A stretch of 64,000 nt of DNA from Talpa occidentalis (Eukaryota; Chordata; Mammalia; Eulipotyphla; Talpidae), in the NCBI RefSeq assembly GCF_014898055.3, contig NW_023601433.1, positions 86,933,106 through 86,997,105 on the forward strand. The letters are read 5' to 3'. Below are positions 12,301 through 24,500 of the stretch, piece after piece; within the stretch, counting starts at the first letter, position 1, and each line of letters begins with the position of its first letter. The translations under genes were made by a program, and so were the position numbers. A model generated the notes under the pieces. It was given only the letters and a program-made list of their open reading frames with translations. It was not told the DNA's origin and searched no databases.

Positions 12301-15300
12301 GTGCACTGTTGATTTCTTCGAGTAGTCTCTCTCTCTCAACAGCCAAAACTTCTTTACTGAGCTGTTCCTGCTGATAAAGCTTTTCAGCATTTTGCCGTTC
12401 TTCTAAGACTTTCTCATTTTCTAAATTAAGAGCTTCATTCACTGACCACAGGTTCTGCTGGTCTTCCTGAAGCACAGTAATTTTGGCTTCCACCTCCATA
12501 AGCTTGGATAACAGTGAACCTTTCTCTAACTTTAAAGCATTGCCCTCCTGCGCCAGAAGCTGCTTCTCTGATTTCAGCCCCCTCAGCTCTTCTGCCATTA
12601 GTTCAAGCTCTTTTTTGGCTGATGTTAACAAATAGGTTAGCGACTACAGAAACAAAAGATGGAAAGAATGGAAACAAAAATGAAGTCAAGCAGACAAATG
12701 CAAGCCCAGGTAACTAATGTCACCTAAACTGTAACAGTTGAAAGATGTCTCACTAAATGTCACAGGAAACATCCGGACAAGGGAAAGGAACTGGACAGAC
12801 GGAGCTCACACAAGGACAATAAAAGGCATCTTTAGCTTTGCAAAGGGCTAATAATTGGCCTATTGGATACTTGAAACAGCTTCTGAAATTATTCCTGATA
12901 GGAGAAAAAGGCAAAGTTTGATTTTGATATCAGGGATAAGATTCTTTTCTGCCATTCCAATTATTTCATTACTTTGCTTATAGAAAGGATTCATAGCAGA
13001 ATTTTTAAAAGTACAATTCCAAGGCTTACAAAAAGTGAGTATGTTTTGACCCAAAAGAGGTGAGGGGGAGGGGACAGAAACTACCTGCAGGATCGCACCT
13101 GCCGGGCATCCTCACACACAGGTCTGTCAGCTAGGGTTGGCGACTCAACCTTCTTTTTCTTTTAAAAATGGATTAGTTTGGCAGTAGCTAGGCAGGATAC
13201 AGCCAGATTCACAAATCATTTAATAGTTGAGTTATCTTTTCAAAATGGATTGGCTTATAGAACAATGTAACCACAGTATCTAGACCAGTGCTATCCAGAA
13301 CTTTCCACAGTTATCCTGAAATTCTTTTTTTTTTTTTAAAGATTTATTTATACAAGAGCTGGGGCACAGGCCAAAGGTGCAGGAGGGTGAGAGGATTCAC
13401 CAGAGACAGAGTGGGGAACAGAACAGGCAGACTGATGAAATACACTGCTGAGGGGAGCAGTGGGCGAGACAGGAGAGGTCTGCCAGGCCATGTGGGAGTC
13501 TCCCTGGCTGGTCGGGAATCAAACCCGTGCTGCAGGGCTGCGGACAGCTTCACAGCACTGTACTCAACCCACTGCACCACCGGGGAGGCCTGATGCTGAA
13601 ATTCTTTATCTGCACTGTCCAGCATGGTAGCCAGGGCCACGGTGAGCACTTGAGGTGTAGTGAGGGGGGCTGAGGACCTGAATCTGTCATTTTATTAAAA
13701 TTTAACTGTCTTAAGTGGCCACCCTGGCTGGTGGCAACATACTGAACAGTAGAGCCACAGTCATTGGCTCTTAACTAGGGAATGTGGGAGTTCTGTGGGG
13801 TCCCAAGTCCCTGAAGTCTTACATGAAACTCGTTGAGGGTACACATGAACCACCCTGTTGGGGAGAACATTTGAAGGCCCATCAGTCTCAGGAGCCTGCG
13901 AGTCACTGCTGGTGACAAGCACTGAAATCCACAGAAACTATCTAGAGCACTTTGTGGGGTTCGGAAGCAGTCCTGGACTGTAACCAAAGGACCTTTGTCA
14001 AACCAACCAGAACCAGGGAGACTCACACAAACCACAGACAATGCTATGGCTAGTCAGGCTGCAACAAAAAACTGGACTCTGTCCAGACAAAAGAGAACCA
14101 CAAAGACAGGCCCTGGTGATTACATGCAGGATTAAGTGGCTTGTGAGCAAGACGTGGCATGGGGAGGAGGCAGCTTGATCAGCAGGAGCACGAGAGACAC
14201 GTGCAAGGCTCCCAGGGGCCGGGCGCCAACAAGACTGACTCAAGGCCCTGCGCTCCTGCTAAGCCTCTATGTAGACATTTCTCTGCCACATTAAAAGAAC
14301 GACCAGTATTTACTTTTCTTTAAGCAATAGGAGGTTACGTAGTCATGGGAGGCTTGAACTTCATGAAGCTACCAGAGTCAAAAAGCACCAGAGGGCAGAC
14401 ACCACCTGATGGACAGTGACACTCAGGATGCCAGCGTCTACTGTGCTACATGAGACTGTGCTCACAGTCCCTGAGCCCACTCCTGTCCCGTCCACAGTCC
14501 ACGGGCTCCGCACCCTCCCGCAGACACAGATGCCCTCTTGGAGGACGCACTTCTCACCCTCCTGCAAGAGCTCCGAGCCAGCCCAGCTCCCCTCCCTGCT
14601 CACAAGCTCACCCTGGTCTGGGCCTCTGGCTCCTCGGCCACCTGCCTCTCCTTCCGGCAGTGCAGGGGGTAGTGGGTGGGCCAAGATCAGGGAAGCAGAT
14701 TTTCTAACACAAAACCTGCTCCAGCATGCAGGCAGGCCCGGGTGCAGGCAACACAGACTGGGCGACAGCTGGAGACCGAGCAGCAGGGGCCGAGGGCACT
14801 CAGTGCAGCTCCTCCAGGACAAGGAGCTCTGGAGACTGACTCCCTCAGGACTCTCTGCTCCAGCCACTTAACTCTTGCCCTGTGCTGCTGCCTCCTCAGC
14901 GTCCCCGCAGCCCTGACGCAGCTCCAGCAGCCGTCCCGCAGCACCCGGCCCGCCCTGCTCCTACCTTGGCTTTATCGGCTTGTTTCCTCAGTTCCACCAT
15001 GTCCTGCAACAAGTTGCCGTTCTCCTCCTGGGCAGCCTTCAGCCTCCCCTCTGCGTCCAGCAGCGCCTTCTGCATGCTCTGCAGGGCTTCATCGTGCTTG
15101 GCCTTGGCCTCAGAGGTGGCCTCCTCATACCTGGCTTTCAGCTCCTGACACTGGGTCTGGCTCATTTCCATCTTCTTTTCCTGCAGTCCCAGATGGAGGA
15201 GTAAGCCGTGAGCCGCCACTGTCCGGCCCCTCGCCCCCTGGCAGCAGGCAGTACCATTTATTCTCTCCTTACCAGGTCCACCAACTTCTTCTGCAGTTCT

Positions 15301-18300
15301 TGCTTCTCTTCCTCATGCTTTACAGCCGCTTCTTGCTGGCTCTGCTGGGCTTTGAGAGTGACTTCCCCGATGTTCTTCTGCAGGACACTTGCACTTTCAT
15401 TAGCCTTGGTGAGCTTTAGCTGCAACTCTTCTACACATCTAGAACACATTGCAATATCAGGCGTCAGACTTTTCATAAGACTGCTTTAAATTCCAGAGCT
15501 ATCCTTTAAAAGATTTACTGACGATTTTAGTGTCATTCGTGATTATGAATGTTACAAGTAATTAATAACACTGAAGTGTGGGAAGAAATAACACTACTTG
15601 TCCTAAAGAATGACCTTGCTGATTCTGACAGCTATATATACATTTAGAGTAACAACGAATGCAATTGTGAAGCTTCATATGTCCACAGATGAATCATGAA
15701 AAATGAGTGAAAAGGAAACATACTGGAGGAAATAAGTATTGAGAAAGTTGGAAAATTTTAGCAAACTATCAAAAACTCATAAAAGATGTTGTAAAAATGA
15801 CAGTAACTACCTTGAAGTTCTGCTTAAAGATAACCGTGTCGCTGAACAAAGGTGTACGGAAAACAAAGGCCATTGCCGATTTAGAAAACAAGTGAATCGA
15901 GAACAAGGGTGGGGCGGGGTGGGCAGGGCCTCTGGACACCCCCCCATTGTCGTGGGGACCCACCCGGTGGAACTTCTCAAAGGCTTTGAGAAGTTGGTAA
16001 ATAGGACTTTGCCAAGAATTTACACTTCAAGAATCAAAGTTTAGCAGCCCTAGACTGGCCCCCGAAAGTTTCTGTCTCATAAAACAGCTATTTTTATGTG
16101 GCAGCCAATGTTAAAAGAAAAACAACCAAAGCAGCAAGAACCTCAAGATAAAGATGAAAACAGATGAAGACAAAAGCAGCATCTGGGCTGAGGACAGCAC
16201 AGTGAGCAGAGCAGCCAGAGGCCTGGGCCTGAAGCCTCAGAGCAGCACTGAGCCTCCCTGAGACGGGGCTGCTTTTCTTTACGATGGGAGTGATAATGCT
16301 CCTCCCAGACTAGAGAATCCCCTCCTGGGAGAGCTGTCTGCTGGCGCAGGCAGGCAGCAAGCCCATGACATGTGTGACCCTCATTACCCTGCTGGACGGA
16401 GGGGAGACAGACGCTGCGTGCCTGTCACGGACCTGCAGGCCCGAGTGACCACCACCTCCCCTATCCAGTCCCCAGCGCCCGCGGCGCCATTCTCCTCTGG
16501 CAAGTTAGCCGACCCAAGCACACGCAGAGAGAGGCGGGAACCTTGAAACAGAACAGCCTGAGGCTTCGTGCTCCCCTGAACTGGACGCCAGCTCACATCC
16601 TTCCAACATACCTTTCTTTCAGACGCAACTCGTCATTCATTTTCGTCAACTGAGAAGAGTTATCTCCTGACATTTTCATAATGTCTGCAATGTCGTTTTC
16701 CAATTTTTCCTTTGCCTTTAACAACTGCTCTTCTCTTTCATCTCTCTCTCTAAATTTTGCCTCCATATCTGAATATATACAGAAAAAAGAGCAGTGTTGC
16801 TGTGTTATAATCAACAAAAATTCACCAAGTGCATCCCATGTGCCAGAACTTGCGCTGGGCCCATTTGCATATGGCAGTCCCTGCCCTCATGAAAATGACA
16901 CTCTAACAAAGAAGACAGGCAATAAACAAGAAAAATAAGGACAATAAATGGGATAATAATGGTAAGTGCTGTGAGAAGAAATACAAGCAGAGACCAGAAC
17001 TAGGAAGGAGTCGGGAAGTTAACACCTCATTAGATAAGTCCTGAGAAGGCGACATTTAAGTGAAGGCCTAAAGGGCGTGGGGAGGAGGACCAGGCAGAGG
17101 GAACAGCAAGTGCAAAGGCCCCGAGGCACCAACAGGCTGACATGCGAGTATCACCATGGAGGCCTATGTGGTTGGAGAGGTACGAACAAGGGCAACCAAG
17201 ATCCCAGGAGAGAGATGATGGGGCCGCTGAGCGAGATGGAGCCCCTGGGCAGTCTAGAGCAGACGCTATATGACTGGGTGGCCCGGGATTGCTCTGTGGG
17301 CTATGCTGAGAAAAGGCCAAGGGGCAAGGGCAGAGGCAGGCAGAAAGGGGGACTGGCTGTTAGAGCAGCTCAGCCAGAAGATCGTCTGGGTCAAGGATGG
17401 CAGCAGGAGCCGTGAGTCGTGGTGGGTTCTGACTTCTTTGAAAACAGAGCAGAGAGGATGTGCTGCGGGCAAGAGGATGGCTCAGGCAAGGGCCTCGTCA
17501 CATTAAGTCACAACAGTGAGTGAAGAATCAGGCCCCGAACAGCACATGCTACTGGAACTCCCTATGACTGCCTCGGACCCTAGAAAGTCTACTGTGTTTA
17601 GTGTTGAGTAACCAGAGAGGTTTTCTTACCTGTCAGTTTTCCTCTCAACTTCTCCAATTCAGAAGACAGCGCAGTAAACTGTTCCTCTTTTTGGTGTAAC
17701 TTATTTACAGTTTCTGTTTAGGATAAAGTTAGAAGTTTAATAAATATCCCTCATAAGTTATCTGGGAATGGTGTCCTGCAGGCTTGAGGTGGGAGGCCAT
17801 GGCAATACCACCGCCCCTAGCAGCCAAGCACTGCCCGGGGAAGGGGGACAGGCTGGCAGCTCCCGCTTCCCTGACCTGTGCAGGAGGTGGTGGCAGCCAT
17901 GCCTTTGCCAGGTTCGCTTTATTCCTGATGCTTAAAACTCAAAAAGCCAGAACTGAAGTTTATGTAAGAGCATACTTTTCCCAAGCACGCTTAGACTTTA
18001 ATACGGAACAGGTTTTAAGTCAAAAGGAGAAGGCGCTCATGAGAGGGTGAGGCTGCAGGGAGCCGGGAGCCCAGCGCCGCCGCAGGCTGTCAGCCTGGGG
18101 ACAGGAAACCAAGCCCCGGTGCCTCTGCCTCACAGCACGTGTCCGCAACCTGGAGCCCCGACGCGTGCTCCACAGACAGCACGCGCTTAGTAGGACGTAC
18201 CTTGCATGCTTCTCTGCACAGAGGCTGCCTCGTTGGAAGCTTCGGCAAACTTTTCTTTCTAAAGAAGAAAGAACGGGGCATTCAGAACAGAAAGGTTTCA

Positions 18301-18495
18301 AATTATAGAGTTTTCATCAGTCATGGACGCAACACTGTCTGCTTTCTGTGGCTGGCTTTAAAAATAAAGTTATCTGAAAACACGTCGACATCAATCACCA
18401 CTGTACGTCCATGGGATGAGGCAGTACGAGCATGAGGCCTGCGGAGGCAGGTGCCTGGGGGGTGTGCACTGACCTTCAGGGATGTGCAGAAGTAA

Positions 18496-18528
<33 letters not shown>

Positions 18529-21500
18529 CGCTCAGATGGGCTTCTCCTCAGGGTCAGATCGTCTCAGAAATGTGCCTGAGACACTGAACAGAGCGCTGCA
18601 ATGTTTTGAACTGGAGAGTGACCCCAGAAGCTGCTCTCTTGAAACCAGGCCTGGGTCAACTACTTCTTCAGCTGAAAGGCCCACTGCTCACCCACTGTCC
18701 CGGGTATTCTTTTCTGAACACGTTATGGGGCCAAGATAAAACCATCTCCTGATTTTCCTGTATGGATTCTGAGGTAGATACACCAAGGGAATTGTTAGAT
18801 GAGCACATGTAACTAACTAGGGCGATAAAAATGTGGGTGCACAGGCCACGGCTGCCCACCTCAGCAACTCCTCCAGCCAGACGTAGGCGGCTCTTCCCTC
18901 AGCGTACACAGAGATTTACGTAAACGCTCACTGATGCGTGCAAAACTGGGCATCTTGAAAGTTCGGGGAGGAGGGCAGAGAAACGATGGGGAACTCAGAA
19001 CACATTTTCTTAAAGGACAGCAAATCACAAAATGGTCATTTCCAGGCCAACGTTCCCCCTAAATGTAGCAAAGATTCTAAATACCAGAACGTCCAGCGGG
19101 GCTGCCCTTGAAGGCGGGAAAGCACAGCCACTAGCCACACGCAAAACGTGGCTGGTGCAGCCAAGGAGCTGAATCTTCAGGTTTTATTTTGTATTATTTA
19201 AATGTCTGTGGTCATAGGTGGACACTAGCGACCACGTCAAAAGCCAACATTTAAAAAAGTAAAAACTGGTAAAAGTGTCATTTAAATAAGAAAGAACCAG
19301 ACACTTCTCTTCACCTTTGGTGTTAGCACAGAAGCGCGGTGGGCGGGGTGGTGGTGGGGGGACAAGGCCAATGGCCTTCCCGGTCACGCTGCTCCCCCCG
19401 GTTCCCGCGGCCCACGGCTTCCCTGTGCACTGCCGTGTGGGTGTCCCTGGCCCTGCTCATGCCTGATGCAGGAGCCAGAAGGCTGAGAGCAGCTAAGAAG
19501 AAAATGTCTTAAAACACGGGGTTAAGTCATTTCCTGAGGTACAGCAGACTGTGCTGGAGGGCAGAATCCTTGACTTGTCCGACTCCGTCAGCGCCCTGCC
19601 TGCCCCATTCACAGGGTGGGGCGATCCTGCTCGGCCTGCTGCTCCTGTCGCCACGCGAGGAGGAGAAAGCACAGCTCAGGACCTCACTCCATGTGAGGCC
19701 CAGCCCCGTGACTGGATGCCCATGCTCGGCTACACGGAGCGGTCACTGCAGTGCCAAGGGCGCTGTCCCAGGCAAAGGGCAGGCCTGATGGAGCTGCACC
19801 TACCTTCACTGCCAGTGGGGGGTCCGACTGCCCCTGATGTACTCACAGCAGTGACCAGTGAGGGTACTTACTTTAATACTTTAAAGGAGAATGCAAAGCG
19901 CTCAGGTTTCCTTTCTTTACAGAGATTTTTCTCACCAGGAACCACTCAGCCAGGCAGCGCCTGCGCCCTGAGATTCAGACGCCCAGTGGGTACTCACCAA
20001 AACCTGAAGTTCTTTCTCCACGGCCTCCTTCATTTGGCTGGCGTCACTCAAGCTTTTCTGGAGGTTAGCAAGGGCCAGCTCTTTCCCCTGCAGCTCGGTG
20101 GTGACGCTGCTAGCCTACCCCAGTACATGGTAGCCAAGCAAATGAACAAAAGGAAACGAAAAGAATGAGGAAATAAAAAAAAAAAAAAACATGTAAAACA
20201 CGTATGAGAAACACACACAAACAAACAAAACTGAAAGGAATAAAGGCAAGAAGTTGCTGGGTTTTTCACACTTTGACAAGCCAGCGACTCCCCCAGTCAG
20301 TTCTAGATGGGCCTGTCTACGGATTAGTTGGAAATAGTTGGAAACATCAGCGCGACCTGAGTCAGAAAGGCTGTCTAGGACACTGACTTTCTAGGTGAGT
20401 GACCTGAGCGGTTTCCTCTTCCAGACTTTACACGCCGTCAGATGGGATCGGCAGGTACGTGTGTGTGGCCTGCACTGGCACTGTCTGTATTTTGTGATGC
20501 TTCAAGATTTCAACATTGAAAACAAAAGTCCTCTCAACCACTAGTCACCTGCGCTTTGCTTTCATTAAACCATGATGAAAAAAGCAGGCCAGCCGCTAGC
20601 TAGACATCCTCTCCTTACTGTGCTGTGTTTTGATTGGTATTTTGGAACCACGTGAGGAAATATGAGAACAATTTCCTGTAACTAGTTTCTGGTTACTTTG
20701 CAATTTTGGGCTGTTTGTCCTTCCCTCCATTAACCATCAGGACCTTTCCTACTCGGCCAAGGGTGCGGCTTCTCCCGCTGAAAGCTCAGAACTTTCACCG
20801 TCGATGGCCAGCAGGTCAACCAGCGGCAGGAGAGCTGGGAGCGTGCTCAATCCCCACACTCTCATCTTCCTTCCTTAAAAGTGAAGATGACAACAGGCTC
20901 TGTGATCAGAAGTGCAGCCCGAGTGCCTCCGACTGCTCCCTGATCAGAGCCCGCGAGCCCAGCCCTCAGGGGCAGGGGCAGCTCACAGTCTCGCCGGGCA
21001 CAGGAGAAACCCTGGTGCCACAGACGTGGCCGTGCAAAGGGCCCGAGGCTGGCCGCCTTGATTTTGTGGCCAATGCTACTAATCACCCCACGACTCAAGA
21101 CTCAGGGGGGAGACCATGCTCGCGGGGAAAGCCATGAGCAGCACCGAGCAGTTTGTCTCCACTAAATGTGGGATGTGAAGGATGAACTGCGTCAACTAAA
21201 GACAACACACGGCGCAAAATGAAAACGACACATGGAAGAGGATGGAGGGTGAGGGTGCAAACCTTGTCACTTGCAGCATCCTTTGCAGCCTCTAGATCCT
21301 TAATCTGCTTCTCGGCTGCCTCAAGCTGCTGCCTAAGTTTCTCCACTTCCGATTTACCTTCGGCACTGGCTTTCCGAAGCGCGTCAAGAGCCGAGAGCTT
21401 TTCTTCGGTGGCCTTGAGCTGGGATGTGAACTGGTCAATAACCTTGGTTTGGTCACCGCACTTGGCCTGCAGTACTTCTAGCTCCTTTACCTTTATCTCG

Positions 21501-24500
21501 GCTTCCTGTAGCTTGCTCAAGGTGTCCTCCATCTCCACCAGGTGCTGGTCCTCAGCTTTGTCCAGCTTGGACTTCATGGCCTCCAGGCTCTCCTCCTTCT
21601 CCCTGACGACCTTCATCAGCTCAGCCCTCAGTGCTTCCAGCTCGCCGGCGTGGGCAGACCTCTCGGAGTCTTGTTGGTTCTGCAGATTTTCTATTTCGTG
21701 CTGGTAATCCAGCCTCATCTTCTCTATCTGGGTCTTTAGCTCAGCAAATTCTGCGGCGTCCGTTCCCACCCCCTTGCTGAAGGATACCTTCAACTCCTCC
21801 ATGGCCTGCTGGTGGGATGCAATGGCCGTCTCCAGCTTGGACTTCCACAGAGCGATCACATCTGAGTTCTCCTTGTTGGCGTGGCCGAGCTTGCTTCTCA
21901 GGGACTCGTTCTCTTTGGAGAGCTTCTCTGCAGAGGCCTGAAGAGCCTTCATCTCCTTCTGAAGCGTTTCTTCCCGGGTTCCAAAATGCTCCTTCAGGGA
22001 AGTGACTTCTCTCTGGTGGTCAGCATGGGTGGCTTCCAGCTTTTCTTGCAAAGAGCGCATATCTTGCAAAAGGGTGAGTGACATGTCGACATCTCCAGCA
22101 GGTTTGCTGGATTCCAGCCTTCTTCGAAGCTCAGCTACCTCCTGTGCTCTCAACGCTAGGTCTTTTTCTAGTTCCATTATACGGGACTTTTCTGACACTG
22201 TAGCCACCTATTAGCAGTCCAAAGAAAAAGAGTTTATTTAGATAACAAGCCGCTGATGAGCTTCTTTAGCCTTGAAGCCCTCTGACTCCCGCCTGTCTCA
22301 GGTGGCGGAGGCCTCCGCAGCGCCCAGGTGATAGCCAGGCTTGCAGGACGACCCGGCTTAAGCCCAGGTCTGGGAGGACCAATTCACAATCATACTCTTT
22401 GGCCAACCTCCACCACTGGGGTATGCTAAAGAGTCTAAAACCTGATACTGAGTTTAACTCACTCCTAAAAACATTCCTTTTTCCTCTAAAGAAGCTTAAG
22501 TCAAGGAAGCACCCATTAACTCATAATAACAAACAGCAGCTGTGACATTCCCAGAGTGACCGACCTCCTGGCACACTCCTCCCATTTCACCTGCTGCAGC
22601 CCCACCCAAGGTGCGGAAACATTTGTCTCTCCAGTGGAGGCGGTGCTGGCCAGGGCTCTCGCGGCTGCCGAGCCCTCGGGTGGGCTCGCCTGACAGGCCA
22701 CATGCTGGGATGCCACAGGCTTTGAAGACTTAGGGGAAAAGACAAAATATCTTGCTGATATTTATTTTAGATATACTGTTTTAAAGGAAATGCATTAAAT
22801 GTACCTGTTTCTTCCTATTAAAAGTGTGTGCCGCTGTGGGCACGAGAGGCCAGGGCACACGCTGGGGGCTGGCAGGGCCACCCTGTGGCGGCTGCAGAGG
22901 CACCTCACTTGGGTCGTGAAGAACTGACTCAGCGACCGTTTTTAAAAATGATGAAGGAAGAACGGCTACTTACCTGCAGTGCTCTGGGAGTCTCACACAG
23001 AGGCCCCCTAGTCTGACAGCGCCGGCATTCTGCGCAGCGGGTGCCTCTACCCTGAGTCTCGGGCTCCCGTCCCGCTACACCCACAGGGGACCCGCTCTTC
23101 CTAAACACCAGGGCTAGAGGGTGCACTTTGCCTGTGCCCTTTCGTCCTTGGGATATGACTCCCTCTGCCACCTGTGGGCAGGTGTGTATGGGACGTGGTG
23201 GCCTCAGGCAGGGGAATTCGTTTTTTGACTAACCTGAGAAATAGAAGGGAACATGAGCGACTCACACCAGCGAGCCCCAAATGTGAAGGCTCAAAACCCG
23301 CCCTGACTCGGGGCTCCTCTCCCACACAGCCCTGCCAACCGGCTTCTGCCGCCCCCGCAGCACAGAAACGCCGCAGCGTCCGCAGGAGGACAGAAAGGGG
23401 AGCGCGCGGCCTTCCCCACACCACAGCACCCAGTCCCCGAGTGTCTCACAGCTCATCTAAATCTCGTGTTTCCGGGGAATCGGTGTTTCCAGTTAAAGCT
23501 GCTAATTTATTTACATACTTTTTCCTGGGACAGGGGAGTCCAAGAGTTTGTTACCCCCAAAATAAGATACAGAACATTAACAAACTCCATCCAAGGCCCG
23601 TGACATAAATTAAACTCAAGAGGGCAGCAGTCCTTAATTAGCCACAACCAAACAGTAAGGTTGAGAAAATACCAAGCGAGAATCACAAGCAACGGGGCTG
23701 GACTTCGGGTGACATTTTGGCAGCACTGCCACTTTTTATTCTCTATCCGAGCACTGCGCCCGGGGTCTGCCGTTGAGGTGGGACATCCTTTGTTATTCTT
23801 GCTAATGTCCCCCCAGCACTAAGCACACCCCAATAAACTGGATGAAATGGCTTAGAGGACGCCCACGCGCTTCCTAGAAAGGAATGCAGGGAAAACGAAA
23901 CTTCTACAGTGGGTGACTGCTGCGTTTCACACTTGGCAAACCAGGAGACTTTTGAGGAAGACATGGCTTCTTACGGAAATCTGAAATGTCACACATGGCA
24001 ATTAAGACGTCCATTGTTGAGAAAATGAAAAAAAAATCTCAACTATCAATACTTGAGGAGACGAAGCTGTGAATGGAGGCTTTCTCACAGCGAAAAAAAG
24101 CAGGCACTGAATTGTTTGCTGGCCGAAGCTATACGGGAGAGGAGTCCAGACATACCAAAAAAAAACCCCAAAACCCTTATTTCAACAGCCAGTGAGACCA
24201 GTGGAGTTCAGCTTCTTAGTCCCTTGTATTTCCCAGACCCAGCCTGGCTTTCGGGCGAGGGAGGGACAGACCAGGTTTTCCCCTTGCCAAACACACAGCC
24301 CTCGCGGCAGACTGAGGGCTTCTTCTTTCTTGAAAAAGTAAAAACTTATGATTTAGAGAAGAAAAATGACTTGACTACCTAGTGTTTCAGATCAATGATT
24401 TCTCGAGAAGAGGAATTTCGACAATTATTACTAATAGTAATAATTCGAAACAAAAGAAATCAGGATAATAAATTTGATCAGAGAGAATAATTTTTGAAAT

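Larger units (their letters stand above)
12644..14964. other. CLIP1: Intron between giant exon and exon 15
   Basis: It contains one reverse SINE inside an older relic (13282-13650). No other coding sequence was recognised. Confidence 0.7.

Noticed and set aside
10367..12631. Treating the giant frame as a separate intronless gene or processed pseudogene
   Set aside because: It lacks a good start codon at its beginning, has no poly-A tail or target duplication, and its ends coincide with phase-0 splice signals that fit CLIP1.
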